Below, piece by piece: positions 1 through 8,115 of a DNA stretch of 64,000 nt. The position numbers were made by a program, and so were the translations under genes. Source of the DNA: Shimia sp965227725 (GTDB lineage: Bacteria; Pseudomonadota; Alphaproteobacteria; Rhodobacterales; Rhodobacteraceae); assembly GCF_965227725.1 (NCBI RefSeq), contig NZ_CBDDGH010000005.1:1178001-1242000 (forward strand). The letters run 5' to 3'. The notes beneath the pieces are model-generated. The model worked only from the letters and a program-made list of their open reading frames with translations, ran no database searches and was not told where the DNA came from. Each line of letters starts with the position of its first letter. The first letter of the stretch is position 1.

Positions 1-1
1 C

Positions 2-79
2 CCGCTGGAGTGGATTTCGGTGCAGGACATGGCCAGTGCCACCCGCGTGATCCTCAATTTGGTGCAGCGCAGCGCCTAA
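2..79 (+). CDS. C-terminal end of a protein, possibly an M20-family (PepT-like) peptidase; 5' part outside window
   Basis: Only the last 25 codons are present, ending at the TAA at 77-79. The tail contains the string EWISVQDMASAT followed by a hydrophobic helix. This resembles, from memory, the closing helix of peptidase T-like M20 metallopeptidases, where a similar phrase precedes the final helix. That is a weak assignment from a very short stretch. A good terminator hairpin follows directly, so this is the end of its transcription unit. Confidence 0.4.
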   Translation, partial: PLEWISVQDMASATRVILNLVQRSA

Positions 80-99
80 CGCGTCATCCACCCCCACAC

Positions 100-128
100 G
101 ACCCGCCATTACCTGCTGGCGGGTCTTT
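100..128 (+). terminator. Rho-independent terminator after the partial peptidase-like gene
   Basis: GACCCGCC (100-107) and GGCGGGTC (118-125) form an 8-bp perfect stem with a 10-nt loop, followed by a short T run. It lies 20 bp after the stop codon. The remaining bases up to the next gene at 218 hold only its ribosome binding site (GGGAGAAG) and presumably its promoter. Confidence 0.7.
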
Positions 129-217
129 GCCGAGGCCACGACAGCTCACAGCTTCGTGAACATCCGTGAAATTGTCGCTTACGTAACCCTCCCATTAAAA
201 ACAAATGGGAGAAGACA

Positions 218-1843
218 ATGAACTTTTTCGAAGCCTTCTTGAAGCGGTTGCTGGAGCGCCTCAATCTCCATAACCCCGAGCCCGCACCGCCCCCTGCACC
301 AACGCAAACCATTGCAGAGATCGCCTCGACCAACGGAAACTTTGATATCCTGGTCGCTGCACTGAACGCAGCTGGTCTGACCCAGACATTCCTCGACCCC
401 GGCGATTTCACCGTCTTTGCCCCAACCGATGAAGCCTTCGAAATCCTGGCACGTGACACGTTGGGCATCGACACCACCGGCCTCTCAGAAACCCAAATCG
501 CAACAGAAATCGTCAACGCTGTGGGTGTTCCGACGCTCACCAATATTCTCTTCTACCACGTGCAGGCTGGCAGCAGCTCCCTTGAGGATGTGCAAAACAG
601 CGGTTCGGTGGACACGCTGCTGGCCGACGCAAGCTTTGGCGTGGACGGCGACACGCTCAATGACGCTGACCCCGATGTGGAAGACCCGGAATTTGTCGAG
701 GGTCTCACCGACATTCAGGCCACCAACGGCGTGATCCATGTGATCGACCGCGTGCTGCTGCCCATCGACGTGGCCGAAGCCAACGCGCAGCCCACCATTG
801 CGGACATCGCCTCCGGCAACCCCGCCTTTGAGGCACTTGTTGGCGCGCTTGTTGCCACAGGCTTGGTCGACCTCTTCACCGATCCCAACAATGATTTCAC
901 CGTCTTTGCCCCCACCGATGATGCCTTCCGCGCATTGGCCGAAGAGTTGGGCGTTGACACCACGGGCCTTGCCGACGCCGATTTGCCCGGCGCAATTGTG
1001 GGCGCCGTTGGCATCGATCTGGTGCGTGACGTGCTGCTCTACCACGTGCAGGCGGGCGGCAAATCCCTTGCCGACATTCAGGAAGGTCGCCTTGTGGAAA
1101 CAGCACTTGAGGGGGGCCGCTTTGTGGTTGATGGCAACAGCCTCAACGATGCCGATCCCGGCCGTGCCAACCCCAACTTTGTCGAAGGTCTTACCGACAT
1201 CGAAGCCTCAAACGGCGAAATCCATGTGATCGACTCCGTGCTCCTGCCCATCGACATTGCCGATGTCTCCCCTGTCTGGGACCGCGGCTCCTTCGGCGAT
1301 GACGTGCAAATTGGCGGCGCGGCGGATGACTATCTCAGCGGTGGATTCAAAGGCGACGACATCCAGATCGGCGGCGCGGGCAATGACCGCATGTATGGCA
1401 GGCTCGGTGATGACATCCAGTTTGGCGGCAGCGGCAATGATCGCATGTTCGGCGGCTGGGGTGACGACCGCATGGTAGGCGATGATGGCAATGACTACAT
1501 GAAAGGTGGTCGCGGCAATGATCTGATCGATGGCGGCGACGGCAATGACGTCCTGCGCGGCGGCAGTGGCCATGACACGCTGATTGGCGGCGAAGGCGAC
1601 GACAAGCTGCATGGCGGCTGGGGCGCGGATGAGTTCAACTTCACCACGCTCAGCGGCGATGACACCATCAGCGATTTTGGCTGGCATGACACCATCGTGG
1701 TGAGCACAACTGACTTCGCCGATTACGCGGCCATCATGGACAACACCGCTTTCAGCGGCCGCATCGCCACCATTGAAGGCGACAACGGCTCCATCACGCT
1801 GCATTCGCGCTATCTGGACGAAAGCGACTTTGTCTTCATCTGA
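218..1843 (+). CDS. Secreted FAS1 (fasciclin) x2 / RTX calcium-binding repeat protein
   Basis: A 541-residue chimera. A short N-terminal helix and Pro-rich linker (residues 1-30) are followed by two FAS1 adhesion domains (about 31-185 and 193-347). Each carries the conserved FTVFAPTD box and an LFYHVQAG/LLYHVQAG H2 box, and each ends in an NGVIHVID-type motif. Residues about 355-480 are hemolysin-type nonapeptide repeats (GGxGxDxhx) that bind calcium, and the protein ends in a short hydrophobic-acidic tail (DFVFI). There is no Sec signal, so type I secretion through the C-terminus is inferred. No type I exporter genes are nearby. A GGGAGAAG ribosome site precedes the ATG. A role as a surface or matrix adhesin is likely from family knowledge but not shown. 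Confidence 0.88.
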   Translation: MNFFEAFLKRLLERLNLHNPEPAPPPAPTQTIAEIASTNGNFDILVAALNAAGLTQTFLDPGDFTVFAPTDEAFEILARDTLGIDTTGLSETQIATEIVNAVGVPTLTNILFYHVQAGSSSLEDVQNSGSVDTLLADASFGVDGDTLNDADPDVEDPEFVEGLTDIQATNGVIHVIDRVLLPIDVAEANAQPTIADIASGNPAFEALVGALVATGLVDLFTDPNNDFTVFAPTDDAFRALAEELGVDTTGLADADLPGAIVGAVGIDLVRDVLLYHVQAGGKSLADIQEGRLVETALEGGRFVVDGNSLNDADPGRANPNFVEGLTDIEASNGEIHVIDSVLLPIDIADVSPVWDRGSFGDDVQIGGAADDYLSGGFKGDDIQIGGAGNDRMYGRLGDDIQFGGSGNDRMFGGWGDDRMVGDDGNDYMKGGRGNDLIDGGDGNDVLRGGSGHDTLIGGEGDDKLHGGWGADEFNFTTLSGDDTISDFGWHDTIVVSTTDFADYAAIMDNTAFSGRIATIEGDNGSITLHSRYLDESDFVFI

Positions 1844-1856
1844 TAGAAAACCCCGT

Positions 1857-1880
1857 GTGAGCCGGCACCGTCCGGCTCAC
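1857..1880 (-). terminator. Hairpin between convergent FAS1/RTX gene and aroB
   Basis: A perfect 9-bp stem, GTGAGCCGG (1857-1865) with CCGGCTCAC (1872-1880), and a 6-nt loop. Read on the minus strand it is followed by GGGGTTTTC, so it best serves as the aroB terminator. It may also act on the convergent plus-strand gene. Confidence 0.6.
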
Positions 1881-1901
1881 ATCACGGCGCACAAGTAGGC
1901 C

Positions 1902-3017
1902 TTAGCGGTTCGCCAGCTCTTGCACCAACAAATCGCGCACCACATCCCGTGGCACATCCGCCGTCACAAAGGCATTGCCGATCCCACGCGCCAGGATGAA
2001 GCGCAGCTGACCATCGACAACCTTCTTGTCCTGCCCCATCAGATCCAAAAGCGCATCCGCATCCGGCAACTCGCCGTCGATGTCCTTCAGATCCACCTTC
2101 ATGCCCATCTCACGCAGGTGCTGACGCACGCGGCTCGGATCTTCCTGCGAACACAGACCCAGACGCGCGCTCAACTCAAACGCCAGCGCACAGCCGACAG
2201 CCACACCTTCCCCATGCAGCAGACGGTCGCCATAGCCCGTCGCCGCCTCAAGCGCGTGACAGAATGTATGCCCAAGGTTCAGAAGCGCGCGATCCCCCTG
2301 CTCGGTCTCATCGCGCATCACAATCTCGGCCTTCATCTCACAGGAGCGTTTCACCGCAGCAATCCGCGCCTCCACGTCACCTGCCGCAAGCTTCGGCCCC
2401 AGCTTTTCCAGCCACTCAAAGAATGCCGCATCGCCAAGCAGGCCGTATTTCACAACCTCGCCATAACCGGCGAGGAAATCGCGCGGCGTCAGCGTGCCCA
2501 GCACATCAATATCTGCCAGCACCAGTTTGGGCTGATGAAACGCGCCCACAAGGTTCTTGCCCAAGGGGCTGTTGATCCCGGTCTTACCACCAACCGAGCT
2601 ATCGACCTGCGCCAAAAGGCTCGTCGGGATCTGCACAAAGCCCACACCACGGCGCAGGATCGCTGCGGCAAAGCCGGTCAGATCCCCGATCACACCGCCC
2701 CCCAGCGCCACAACAAGATCACGCCGCTCCACACGCTGCGCCAGGAGCCACTCCACAGTTTGCTCCAGATGCGCCCAGCTCTTGGTGCTTTCGCCCGCGG
2801 GCAGCACCAGCGCTTCCATGCTGATCCCCTCACTCGCCAACCCGGCCCGCAGGGCCTCCAGATGCAGCGCCGCGACGTTTTCGTCGGTGACAACACAGAC
2901 CTGTTTGCGCGCCAGCATTGGCCCGATCAGCGCGCCTGCCTGTGCGAGCAACCCGGGGCCGATGTGAATGTCATACGCGCGCCCCTCAAGGCCAACATGC
3001 ACCGTTTCCATCATCAC
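1902..3017 (-). CDS. aroB: 3-dehydroquinate synthase
   Basis: A 371-residue cytoplasmic shikimate-pathway enzyme that cyclises DAHP to 3-dehydroquinate using NAD+ and a divalent metal. The NAD-binding glycine-rich segment VALGGGVIGD, the DSSVGGKTGIN active-site loop, the GEVVKYG metal-ligand Glu and the NLGHTFCHALE His ligands are all visible. The length is normal for the family. Its start overlaps the aroK stop by 4 bp, giving an aroK-aroB translationally coupled pair on the minus strand. Confidence 0.97.
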   Translation of the reverse strand: MMMETVHVGLEGRAYDIHIGPGLLAQAGALIGPMLARKQVCVVTDENVAALHLEALRAGLASEGISMEALVLPAGESTKSWAHLEQTVEWLLAQRVERRDLVVALGGGVIGDLTGFAAAILRRGVGFVQIPTSLLAQVDSSVGGKTGINSPLGKNLVGAFHQPKLVLADIDVLGTLTPRDFLAGYGEVVKYGLLGDAAFFEWLEKLGPKLAAGDVEARIAAVKRSCEMKAEIVMRDETEQGDRALLNLGHTFCHALEAATGYGDRLLHGEGVAVGCALAFELSARLGLCSQEDPSRVRQHLREMGMKVDLKDIDGELPDADALLDLMGQDKKVVDGQLRFILARGIGNAFVTADVPRDVVRDLLVQELANR

Positions 3018-3565
3018 TCTGCCCCTTCCAAAACGTCTGGGCGCTGACCTGTCAAAGCGTCAGCCACCCGTGCCGCCATTTCCTCAATGCTCAAGCCTGC
3101 CTCTGCTGCCACCGGCAGATCGGCAAGGCTATAAAGCGGCACTCGCGCCGCATAGATCTCTTCCAGCGTCTTGCGTGGATTTTCGGTGCGCAACAAAGGC
3201 CGCGTGTCCTTGTGTTTCACCCGCGACCACAACAGATCCACATCCGCATTCAACCACACAGCCACGCCGCGCTCGGAAATCACATCGCGGTTGGCTTCGG
3301 CCAGATAGGCCCCGCCACCGGTGGACAGAATGCAACGTTCCTCATCCAGCAGGCGCGCAATCACCTGGCTCTCTTTCTCGCGGAAAAACGCCTCACCGTC
3401 GCGGGCAAAAATCTCGGCAATGCTCATGTTGGCTGCCTTCTCGATCTCCGCATCCGAGTCGATGAACGGCACATCAAGTTTCGCTGCCAAAGCCCGTCCA
3501 ACGGCGGTTTTTCCCGCCCCCATCATGCCCACCAGCACGACGGTTTTTTTCAGTTCATAGCCCAT
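3014..3565 (-). CDS. aroK: Shikimate kinase
   Basis: Phosphorylates shikimate with ATP. Visible features are the P-loop GMMGAGKTAVG, the shikimate-binding FIDSDAEIE and GGGAY motifs, and the lid segment around DTRPLLR. I chose the ATG at 3565 (183 residues, starting MGYELKK) because the upstream in-frame TTG at 3586 would add seven residues that family members lack. It is the first gene of the aroKB operon. The roughly 120 bp to the divergent gene at 3686 must hold promoters for both directions. Confidence 0.95.
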   Translation of the reverse strand: MGYELKKTVVLVGMMGAGKTAVGRALAAKLDVPFIDSDAEIEKAANMSIAEIFARDGEAFFREKESQVIARLLDEERCILSTGGGAYLAEANRDVISERGVAVWLNADVDLLWSRVKHKDTRPLLRTENPRKTLEEIYAARVPLYSLADLPVAAEAGLSIEEMAARVADALTGQRPDVLEGAE

Positions 3566-3685
3566 GAAACGCCCACAATCGGCCAAGCCTTGCCCAAAAT
3601 TAAGATTTCGGCATTGAATGACGTGATCTTGTGCAAAAGGCCAGTTATAAGTTGAAAAAAACGGGCAGGAAATTTGAGAGGACTC

Positions 3686-3838
3686 ATGGGCAAAGTCATT
3701 CGGGCCTTATTGGTTCTATTCGTCTTGGCGGCGCTGGCATTGGTTGCATATGCCTACGTCGGACCAATCTTTGGGGCTGATTTTTCCGCTCAACAAAACG
3801 AAATCCGCATCCCAGTCGAGCTGCAAGGCGAAGAATGA
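3686..3838 (+). CDS. Small single-span membrane protein (50 aa)
   Basis: A short gene with an ATG preceded by GAGAGG and ending in TGA. That TGA overlaps the ATG of the next gene by 4 bp (ATGA), so the two are probably translationally coupled. The product begins MGKVIRALLVLFVLAAL and has one hydrophobic span at about residues 5-25, then a polar tail of 25 residues ending GEE. I do not recognise a function. Its place between aroK and the xerD group and its tight coupling suggest a partner or membrane anchor for the secreted protein downstream. Confidence 0.72.
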   Translation: MGKVIRALLVLFVLAALALVAYAYVGPIFGADFSAQQNEIRIPVELQGEE

Positions 3839-5358
3839 GCGTTCTGCGGGCTTTGGGCACATGGCCCTTTCTGATCGGCCTCGCCGCCGTGCCTGGCGTG
3901 GCGCAGGAGGCGCCGCTGTCAGCCATCGAATGGCTGAACCCAACCCCTACCGTGACGCTGGACATCGGTCTGCCGCAAGGGGAACCGCCTGTCTCCCAAG
4001 GCCTCAGCACCCCCAACATCAAAGTCACCTCCCTGGATGACAACGGCCACGACGCCACCGGCCTCCTGCCTTCTTCAGTCACCGGCCTTCCGGCCTCACT
4101 CTGGTCGGCCTCCCGCGCGTCCAAACTCAGCGATCTTGTCAACGCCCAGCGCCCCGATGTGCTGCCAGCGATGCAGGCGCTTCTTTATACACTTCTCTTG
4201 GCAGAGGCCGACGCACCACGCGATGCCGGAGTCGCCAACGAGCTGCTGATCGCGCGAATCGACAAGCTTATCGAGATGGGCGCGCTGGAACAGGCCGGAG
4301 CCCTCATTGAGCGCGCAGGCGCAGACACGCCCGCGCTGTTTGCGCGTTGGTTTGATGTGACACTCTTGATGGGTGAAGAGCAACGCGCCTGTGACGCCCT
4401 GATGCAAGCCCCGCATCTGGCCCCGGATTACGCCGCCCGCATCTTCTGCACTGCCCGCTCCGGAGACTGGCGCGCCGCAGCGCTGACACTGGATTCCGCC
4501 AAAGCGCTGGGCCTCATCTCTGAGGAGATGGACGCGCTCCTTCTGCGCTTTCTGGATCCTGACCTCTTTGAAGGCGAGCCGCTTCTGGTCGCCGCAGGGC
4601 CGGTGACCCCGCTCAAGTTCCGCCTCTATGAGGCAATCGGCGAAACCCAGTCCACCACAGGCCTGCCCCGCGCCTATGCCCATGCCGATCTGCGCGACAC
4701 CGCAGGCTGGAAAGCACAGCTTGAGGCCTCCGAGCGTCTGGCGCGCACCTCCGCGCTCCATGAAAACCGCCTGCTTGGGATTTACTCAGAGCGCAAACCT
4801 GCCGCCTCCGGCATGATCTGGGATCGCGTCGCCGCGCTTCAGGCCTTTGACGCGGCGATCAGCAGCAATGACACCGCCAAAGTGGCCGACACGCTACCCT
4901 CGGTTTGGGCCGCCATGCAGCAGGTCCACCTCGAAGTGCCCTTTGCCCGCATCTATGGCCCGCTGCTTTTGAAGCTCCCACTGCAAGGTGTGTCCGCCCG
5001 TCAGGCCCGCGACATTGCGCTCTTGTCGTCAGACTATGAACGCGCCGCCCGCAGCGGTCCGCGTGATTTCCTTGCCGGTCTTGCGCTGGGCGCTCCGCCG
5101 CGCATCACCACAGATCCCGTGCACCGCGCAATTTCCGATGCTTTCCATGGCGCAGGGGTGCCGCAGGAAATCTCCACCATGCTGGCACGCGGCCAACTAG
5201 GCGAAAGCATCCTCACCGCCATGTCGCTGATGGACGACGGGGCGGCAGGCAACCTTGGCGCTTTGACCGAAGCTTTGGCCACTTTCCGCGCCGTCGGCTT
5301 GGAGGACACCGCCCGCCGCGCTGCCCTTCAGGTCGCGCTACTGGATACGCGGGGCTAG
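3835..5358 (+). CDS. Secreted alpha-helical protein of unknown function
   Basis: A 507-residue protein with a Sec-type signal peptide (cleavage likely after GVAQ near residue 24), followed by a largely helical Ala/Leu-rich body that looks like a tetratricopeptide-type repeat solenoid, without a motif I can name. It starts inside the stop codon of the 50-residue membrane protein and ends 7 bp before xerD. This implies a three-gene operon (small membrane protein, this gene, xerD). A periplasmic location is inferred. No enzyme active-site motif was seen. Confidence 0.8.
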   Translation: MSVLRALGTWPFLIGLAAVPGVAQEAPLSAIEWLNPTPTVTLDIGLPQGEPPVSQGLSTPNIKVTSLDDNGHDATGLLPSSVTGLPASLWSASRASKLSDLVNAQRPDVLPAMQALLYTLLLAEADAPRDAGVANELLIARIDKLIEMGALEQAGALIERAGADTPALFARWFDVTLLMGEEQRACDALMQAPHLAPDYAARIFCTARSGDWRAAALTLDSAKALGLISEEMDALLLRFLDPDLFEGEPLLVAAGPVTPLKFRLYEAIGETQSTTGLPRAYAHADLRDTAGWKAQLEASERLARTSALHENRLLGIYSERKPAASGMIWDRVAALQAFDAAISSNDTAKVADTLPSVWAAMQQVHLEVPFARIYGPLLLKLPLQGVSARQARDIALLSSDYERAARSGPRDFLAGLALGAPPRITTDPVHRAISDAFHGAGVPQEISTMLARGQLGESILTAMSLMDDGAAGNLGALTEALATFRAVGLEDTARRAALQVALLDTRG

Positions 5359-5365
5359 CAGGCGC

Positions 5366-6364
5366 ATGGCTCCCAGCTCCCAAAGCCTCTGGATCGAAAC
5401 CTTTCTGGAAGCCCAGGCTGCAGAGCTTGGCGCCTCTCCCAACACGCTGGCCGCCTATATGCGCGACCTCACCGCCTTTACGGATTGGGCCAAACGCAAG
5501 CAGGTCACCTTTGAAACCGCCACACAGGCGCAAATCGAAGATTTCCTGCTGTTTTGTGATGCCGAAGGCCTTGCACAGGCCACACGCGCGCGGCGGCTCT
5601 CCGCCCTCAAACAACTGTTTCGCTTTGCCTTTGAAGAAGGCTGGCGCGACAGCAACCCGGCCATCCAGATCCGTGGCCCCGGTCGCTCCAAACTCCTGCC
5701 CAAGACCCTTGAGGTGACCGAGGTCGACGCCCTGTTGGCAGCAGCGCAAGAAACGGGGCGCACTCCGCAGGACCGCCTACGAAACACCTGCCTGATGGAG
5801 CTGCTCTACGCCACCGGTATGCGTGTCACCGAGCTTGTCAGCCTTCCGGTCGCCGCCGCGCGCGGCAATCCGCAGATGCTTCTGGTGCGCGGCAAAGGGG
5901 ATAAGGAACGCATGGTCCCGCTTTCCCCGCCCGCGCGCGAAGCCCTCGCTGTCTGGCTGTCAGTCCGCGACAAAGCCGAGGAAGAAAAACGCACCAAAGG
6001 CAAACACGCCTCGCTGTTTCTCTTTCCCTCACGCGGCGCGCTCGGCCATGTCACACGCAACTGGTTTCACACGCTGATCAAAGATCTTGCCATCACCGCA
6101 GGCGTGCCACCTAAAAAGGTCACGCCACACACGCTGCGCCACGCCTTTGCCACCCATCTGCTGGCCAATGGCGCCGATCTGCGCGTGATCCAGACGCTTC
6201 TGGGGCACGCCGATCTCTCAACAACCGAGATTTATACCCACGTTCTGGATGAACGCCTGCACGAACTGGTGACCACCCATCACCCGCTTGCGCGCGAGGG
6301 CGAAAGCCGCTCGGACAGCGGCACCCGCAAATCCTCCGGTAACACATCTTCAGACGGCCAATAG
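5366..6364 (+). CDS. xerD: Site-specific tyrosine recombinase XerD
   Basis: A 332-residue chromosome-dimer resolution recombinase acting at dif with XerC and FtsK. It has the N-terminal SAM-like core-binding domain (about residues 5-90) and the catalytic domain with Arg in TGMRVTEL, HTLRHAFATHLL (His, Arg), LLGHADLSTTE (His) and the nucleophilic Tyr in IYTHV. About 28 residues after the usual HPLA end form a Ser/Thr/Gly-rich polar tail. The DNA for that tail overlaps the 3' end of the opposite-strand gene by 85 bp. There is no mobile-element context; this is the housekeeping Xer protein. Confidence 0.94.
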   Translation: MAPSSQSLWIETFLEAQAAELGASPNTLAAYMRDLTAFTDWAKRKQVTFETATQAQIEDFLLFCDAEGLAQATRARRLSALKQLFRFAFEEGWRDSNPAIQIRGPGRSKLLPKTLEVTEVDALLAAAQETGRTPQDRLRNTCLMELLYATGMRVTELVSLPVAAARGNPQMLLVRGKGDKERMVPLSPPAREALAVWLSVRDKAEEEKRTKGKHASLFLFPSRGALGHVTRNWFHTLIKDLAITAGVPPKKVTPHTLRHAFATHLLANGADLRVIQTLLGHADLSTTEIYTHVLDERLHELVTTHHPLAREGESRSDSGTRKSSGNTSSDGQ

Positions 6365-7113
6365 CCGCTCACCAGCCCCTCGTGGTAGCCTTGGGTAAGC
6401 CCAGCCTCTTGCATTTTTGCAAAAGCTTGCCCGGCATCATAAGCCAGATCACAGATTTTCAGCGCCTGTCCGTCAAAAATCGCAAAGCGCGTGGATTGGC
6501 GGCCATCATGTGGCGGCATCCCGACCACCCCGGCATTGATCCAGCGCACCGCGCCGATCCGCCGTTCAAACGGAATGCCACAATGCCCTGCCAGCACCAC
6601 ATCGACCGGGCCAACCTTATCCGTCAGCGCAGCGATCTCCTCGGCAAAAGCGGCCTCCGGTGATGTTGACCACAGGAACCGCGCCACATCCGTGACACCG
6701 CCATGGATCACCGCCACCCGCTGTCCTGCCAGCTCGAAACAAACGATCTCCGGCAGACCCGCCATCCAGCCCCGCGCTGCATCGTCAACTTGCTGGGCGG
6801 CAAAGCCATACCATCCGGCGGAAAGCAGATCACAGACCGTGCCCTCTTCAAAGCCGCAGCCGCAATCCGCCGCACCGCTGGCCAACTGCAGCTCACAATT
6901 GCCCGCAACAACAACCGCACCGCTGTCGCGCACCGCGGCCACCGTTTCCGCAGGCTGGCCGCAATAGGCCACTACATCCCCGGTGCAAATCAGATTGCGC
7001 CCCGAAATGCCGCGCGCTTTGGCCTCTCCCAAAACCGCCTCTGTGGCCTGCAAATTCGAATACGGCCCGCCAAATACCAGCACCGGTCCATCAAGCCTGC
7101 CCAAATCCTGCAT
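6280..7113 (-). CDS. Metallophosphoesterase-fold protein with degenerate metal site
   Basis: A 277-residue protein resembling YfcE/DUF2851-like calcineurin-type phosphoesterases in layout. Several metal ligands are replaced: the usual DxHGN box reads GGPYSNLQA, GNHD/E reads GNCE, and GHTH reads GHCG. The GDVVAYC box and the first HGG remain. Catalysis is therefore doubtful, and a binding or structural role is possible. Its 3' end overlaps xerD (convergent). No signal peptide. It appears monocistronic. I infer the fold from motif order and have not confirmed it. Confidence 0.75.
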   Translation of the reverse strand: MQDLGRLDGPVLVFGGPYSNLQATEAVLGEAKARGISGRNLICTGDVVAYCGQPAETVAAVRDSGAVVVAGNCELQLASGAADCGCGFEEGTVCDLLSAGWYGFAAQQVDDAARGWMAGLPEIVCFELAGQRVAVIHGGVTDVARFLWSTSPEAAFAEEIAALTDKVGPVDVVLAGHCGIPFERRIGAVRWINAGVVGMPPHDGRQSTRFAIFDGQALKICDLAYDAGQAFAKMQEAGLTQGYHEGLVSGYWPSEDVLPEDLRVPLSERLSPSRASG

Positions 7114-7214
7114 CCACTGCGCCTTCCCTAAGTTCGTGACCCTGCTCTAGCGCAATAGCGCGCGCCGACCCCAATCACAAATCCGCCAACGAAATGCGCC
7201 CCCCACGGACAGCC

Positions 7215-7248
7215 AAAACAAAAGGCCGAAGCAAACGCCCCGGCCTTT
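7215..7248 (-). terminator. Terminator of the solute-binding protein gene
   Basis: AAAGGCCG (7221-7228) pairs with CGGCCTTT (7241-7248) around a 12-nt loop. On the minus strand it is followed by TTTTGTTTT. It lies just downstream of the minus-strand gene ending at 7273. Confidence 0.75.
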
Positions 7249-7272
7249 CAAATGCGCCACGATTGCAGAGCA

Positions 7273-7977
7273 TTATTTGTATTTTGCCACCATCTGCGCC
7301 TGGGTGCCATCTTCCATCATGGACGCCATAGCCGCATCAATCTTTGCGACGGTCTCCGCCGGTGTGCTCTTGGAGCAGGCAATAAAGAACTCATCGCGGG
7401 ACACTTCCAACGCCATCTCAAGGTCGGCATTTTGCGCGGTAATAGACTTCGCGCCATCTTCGCCAAGGATGACGTAATCAAGACGCCCAGCGCGCAGTTT
7501 CTTCAGCGTTTTGTCCAGATCTGGCGCTGTGTCCACCTTTGCTGCCCCAAGCCCGTTTAGCAATTCAACGGTAAAATCTCCGACCTGCGTGCCAATGGCT
7601 TTGGTCAGCGCCACGTCCAATGTCGTTACATCTGTGTTTTCACCGGCGCGCTGCACCAGATAGGTGCTCTCGACATACATCGGACCAGCCCATTGAAACT
7701 TGGGTTCCCGCTCTTCAGTGCGCGCGGTCGAAAACACACAGGTGTTTTCATTCTTTTCCGCCAGCACAATGGCGCGGGTCCATTTTGTGATCTCCACCGA
7801 AGAAGTCAGTGCCGCACGGTTCGCCACCTCATGGATCAGATCAATGCCATGACCAACCGCCTCGCCGTTTTCCATCCAGGAATAAGGCGCATAGTCTTCG
7901 GTCAAAAATGCCACATCGGCATCACCTGCCATCGCAACAGCTGGCACAGCCATCGCGCAGAAAATAAGGGCTTTCAT
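7273..7977 (-). CDS. Periplasmic solute-binding protein, amino-acid type (SBP_bac_3 family)
   Basis: A 234-residue protein with a clear signal peptide (MKALIFCAMAVPAVAMAGDA, cleavage near residue 18), followed by a two-lobe type II periplasmic-binding fold. The segment YAPYSWMENGEAVGHGIDLIHEV is the usual start of that fold. No permease or ATPase genes are adjacent, so it may be an orphan binding protein or act with a distant transporter. The ligand cannot be told from sequence; the family often binds polar amino acids. Confidence 0.8.
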   Translation of the reverse strand: MKALIFCAMAVPAVAMAGDADVAFLTEDYAPYSWMENGEAVGHGIDLIHEVANRAALTSSVEITKWTRAIVLAEKNENTCVFSTARTEEREPKFQWAGPMYVESTYLVQRAGENTDVTTLDVALTKAIGTQVGDFTVELLNGLGAAKVDTAPDLDKTLKKLRAGRLDYVILGEDGAKSITAQNADLEMALEVSRDEFFIACSKSTPAETVAKIDAAMASMMEDGTQAQMVAKYK

Positions 7978-8091
7978 AAGCCTGAGTCTCCCACTTCTAA
8001 CTCTGAGCCGCCCATTTAAGCGCGCGGTATAAAATAACTCTTAACCGCGCCGCGCCCCCTTGATCCGCCCTGCCCCTGCACCCATAACCAA

Positions 8092-8105
8092 TTTGACCAG
8101 TCAAA
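8092..8105. promoter_or_regulatory. Palindrome upstream of the CorC-type gene
   Basis: The 14-mer TTTGACCAGTCAAA is a perfect 6+2+6 inverted repeat ending 10 bp before the ATG at 8116, touching the GAGG ribosome site. It could be an operator that blocks initiation. No regulator is identified. Confidence 0.35.
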
Positions 8106-8115
8106 CGAGGATCTT

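Noticed and set aside
1290..1640. Periodic DNA repeat, considered as CRISPR-like
   Set aside because: The period is explained by RTX nonapeptide codons within an open reading frame.
5366..6364. Tyrosine recombinase as part of an integrative element
   Set aside because: Sequence and neighbours match housekeeping XerD; no attachment repeats, tRNA target or cargo genes nearby.
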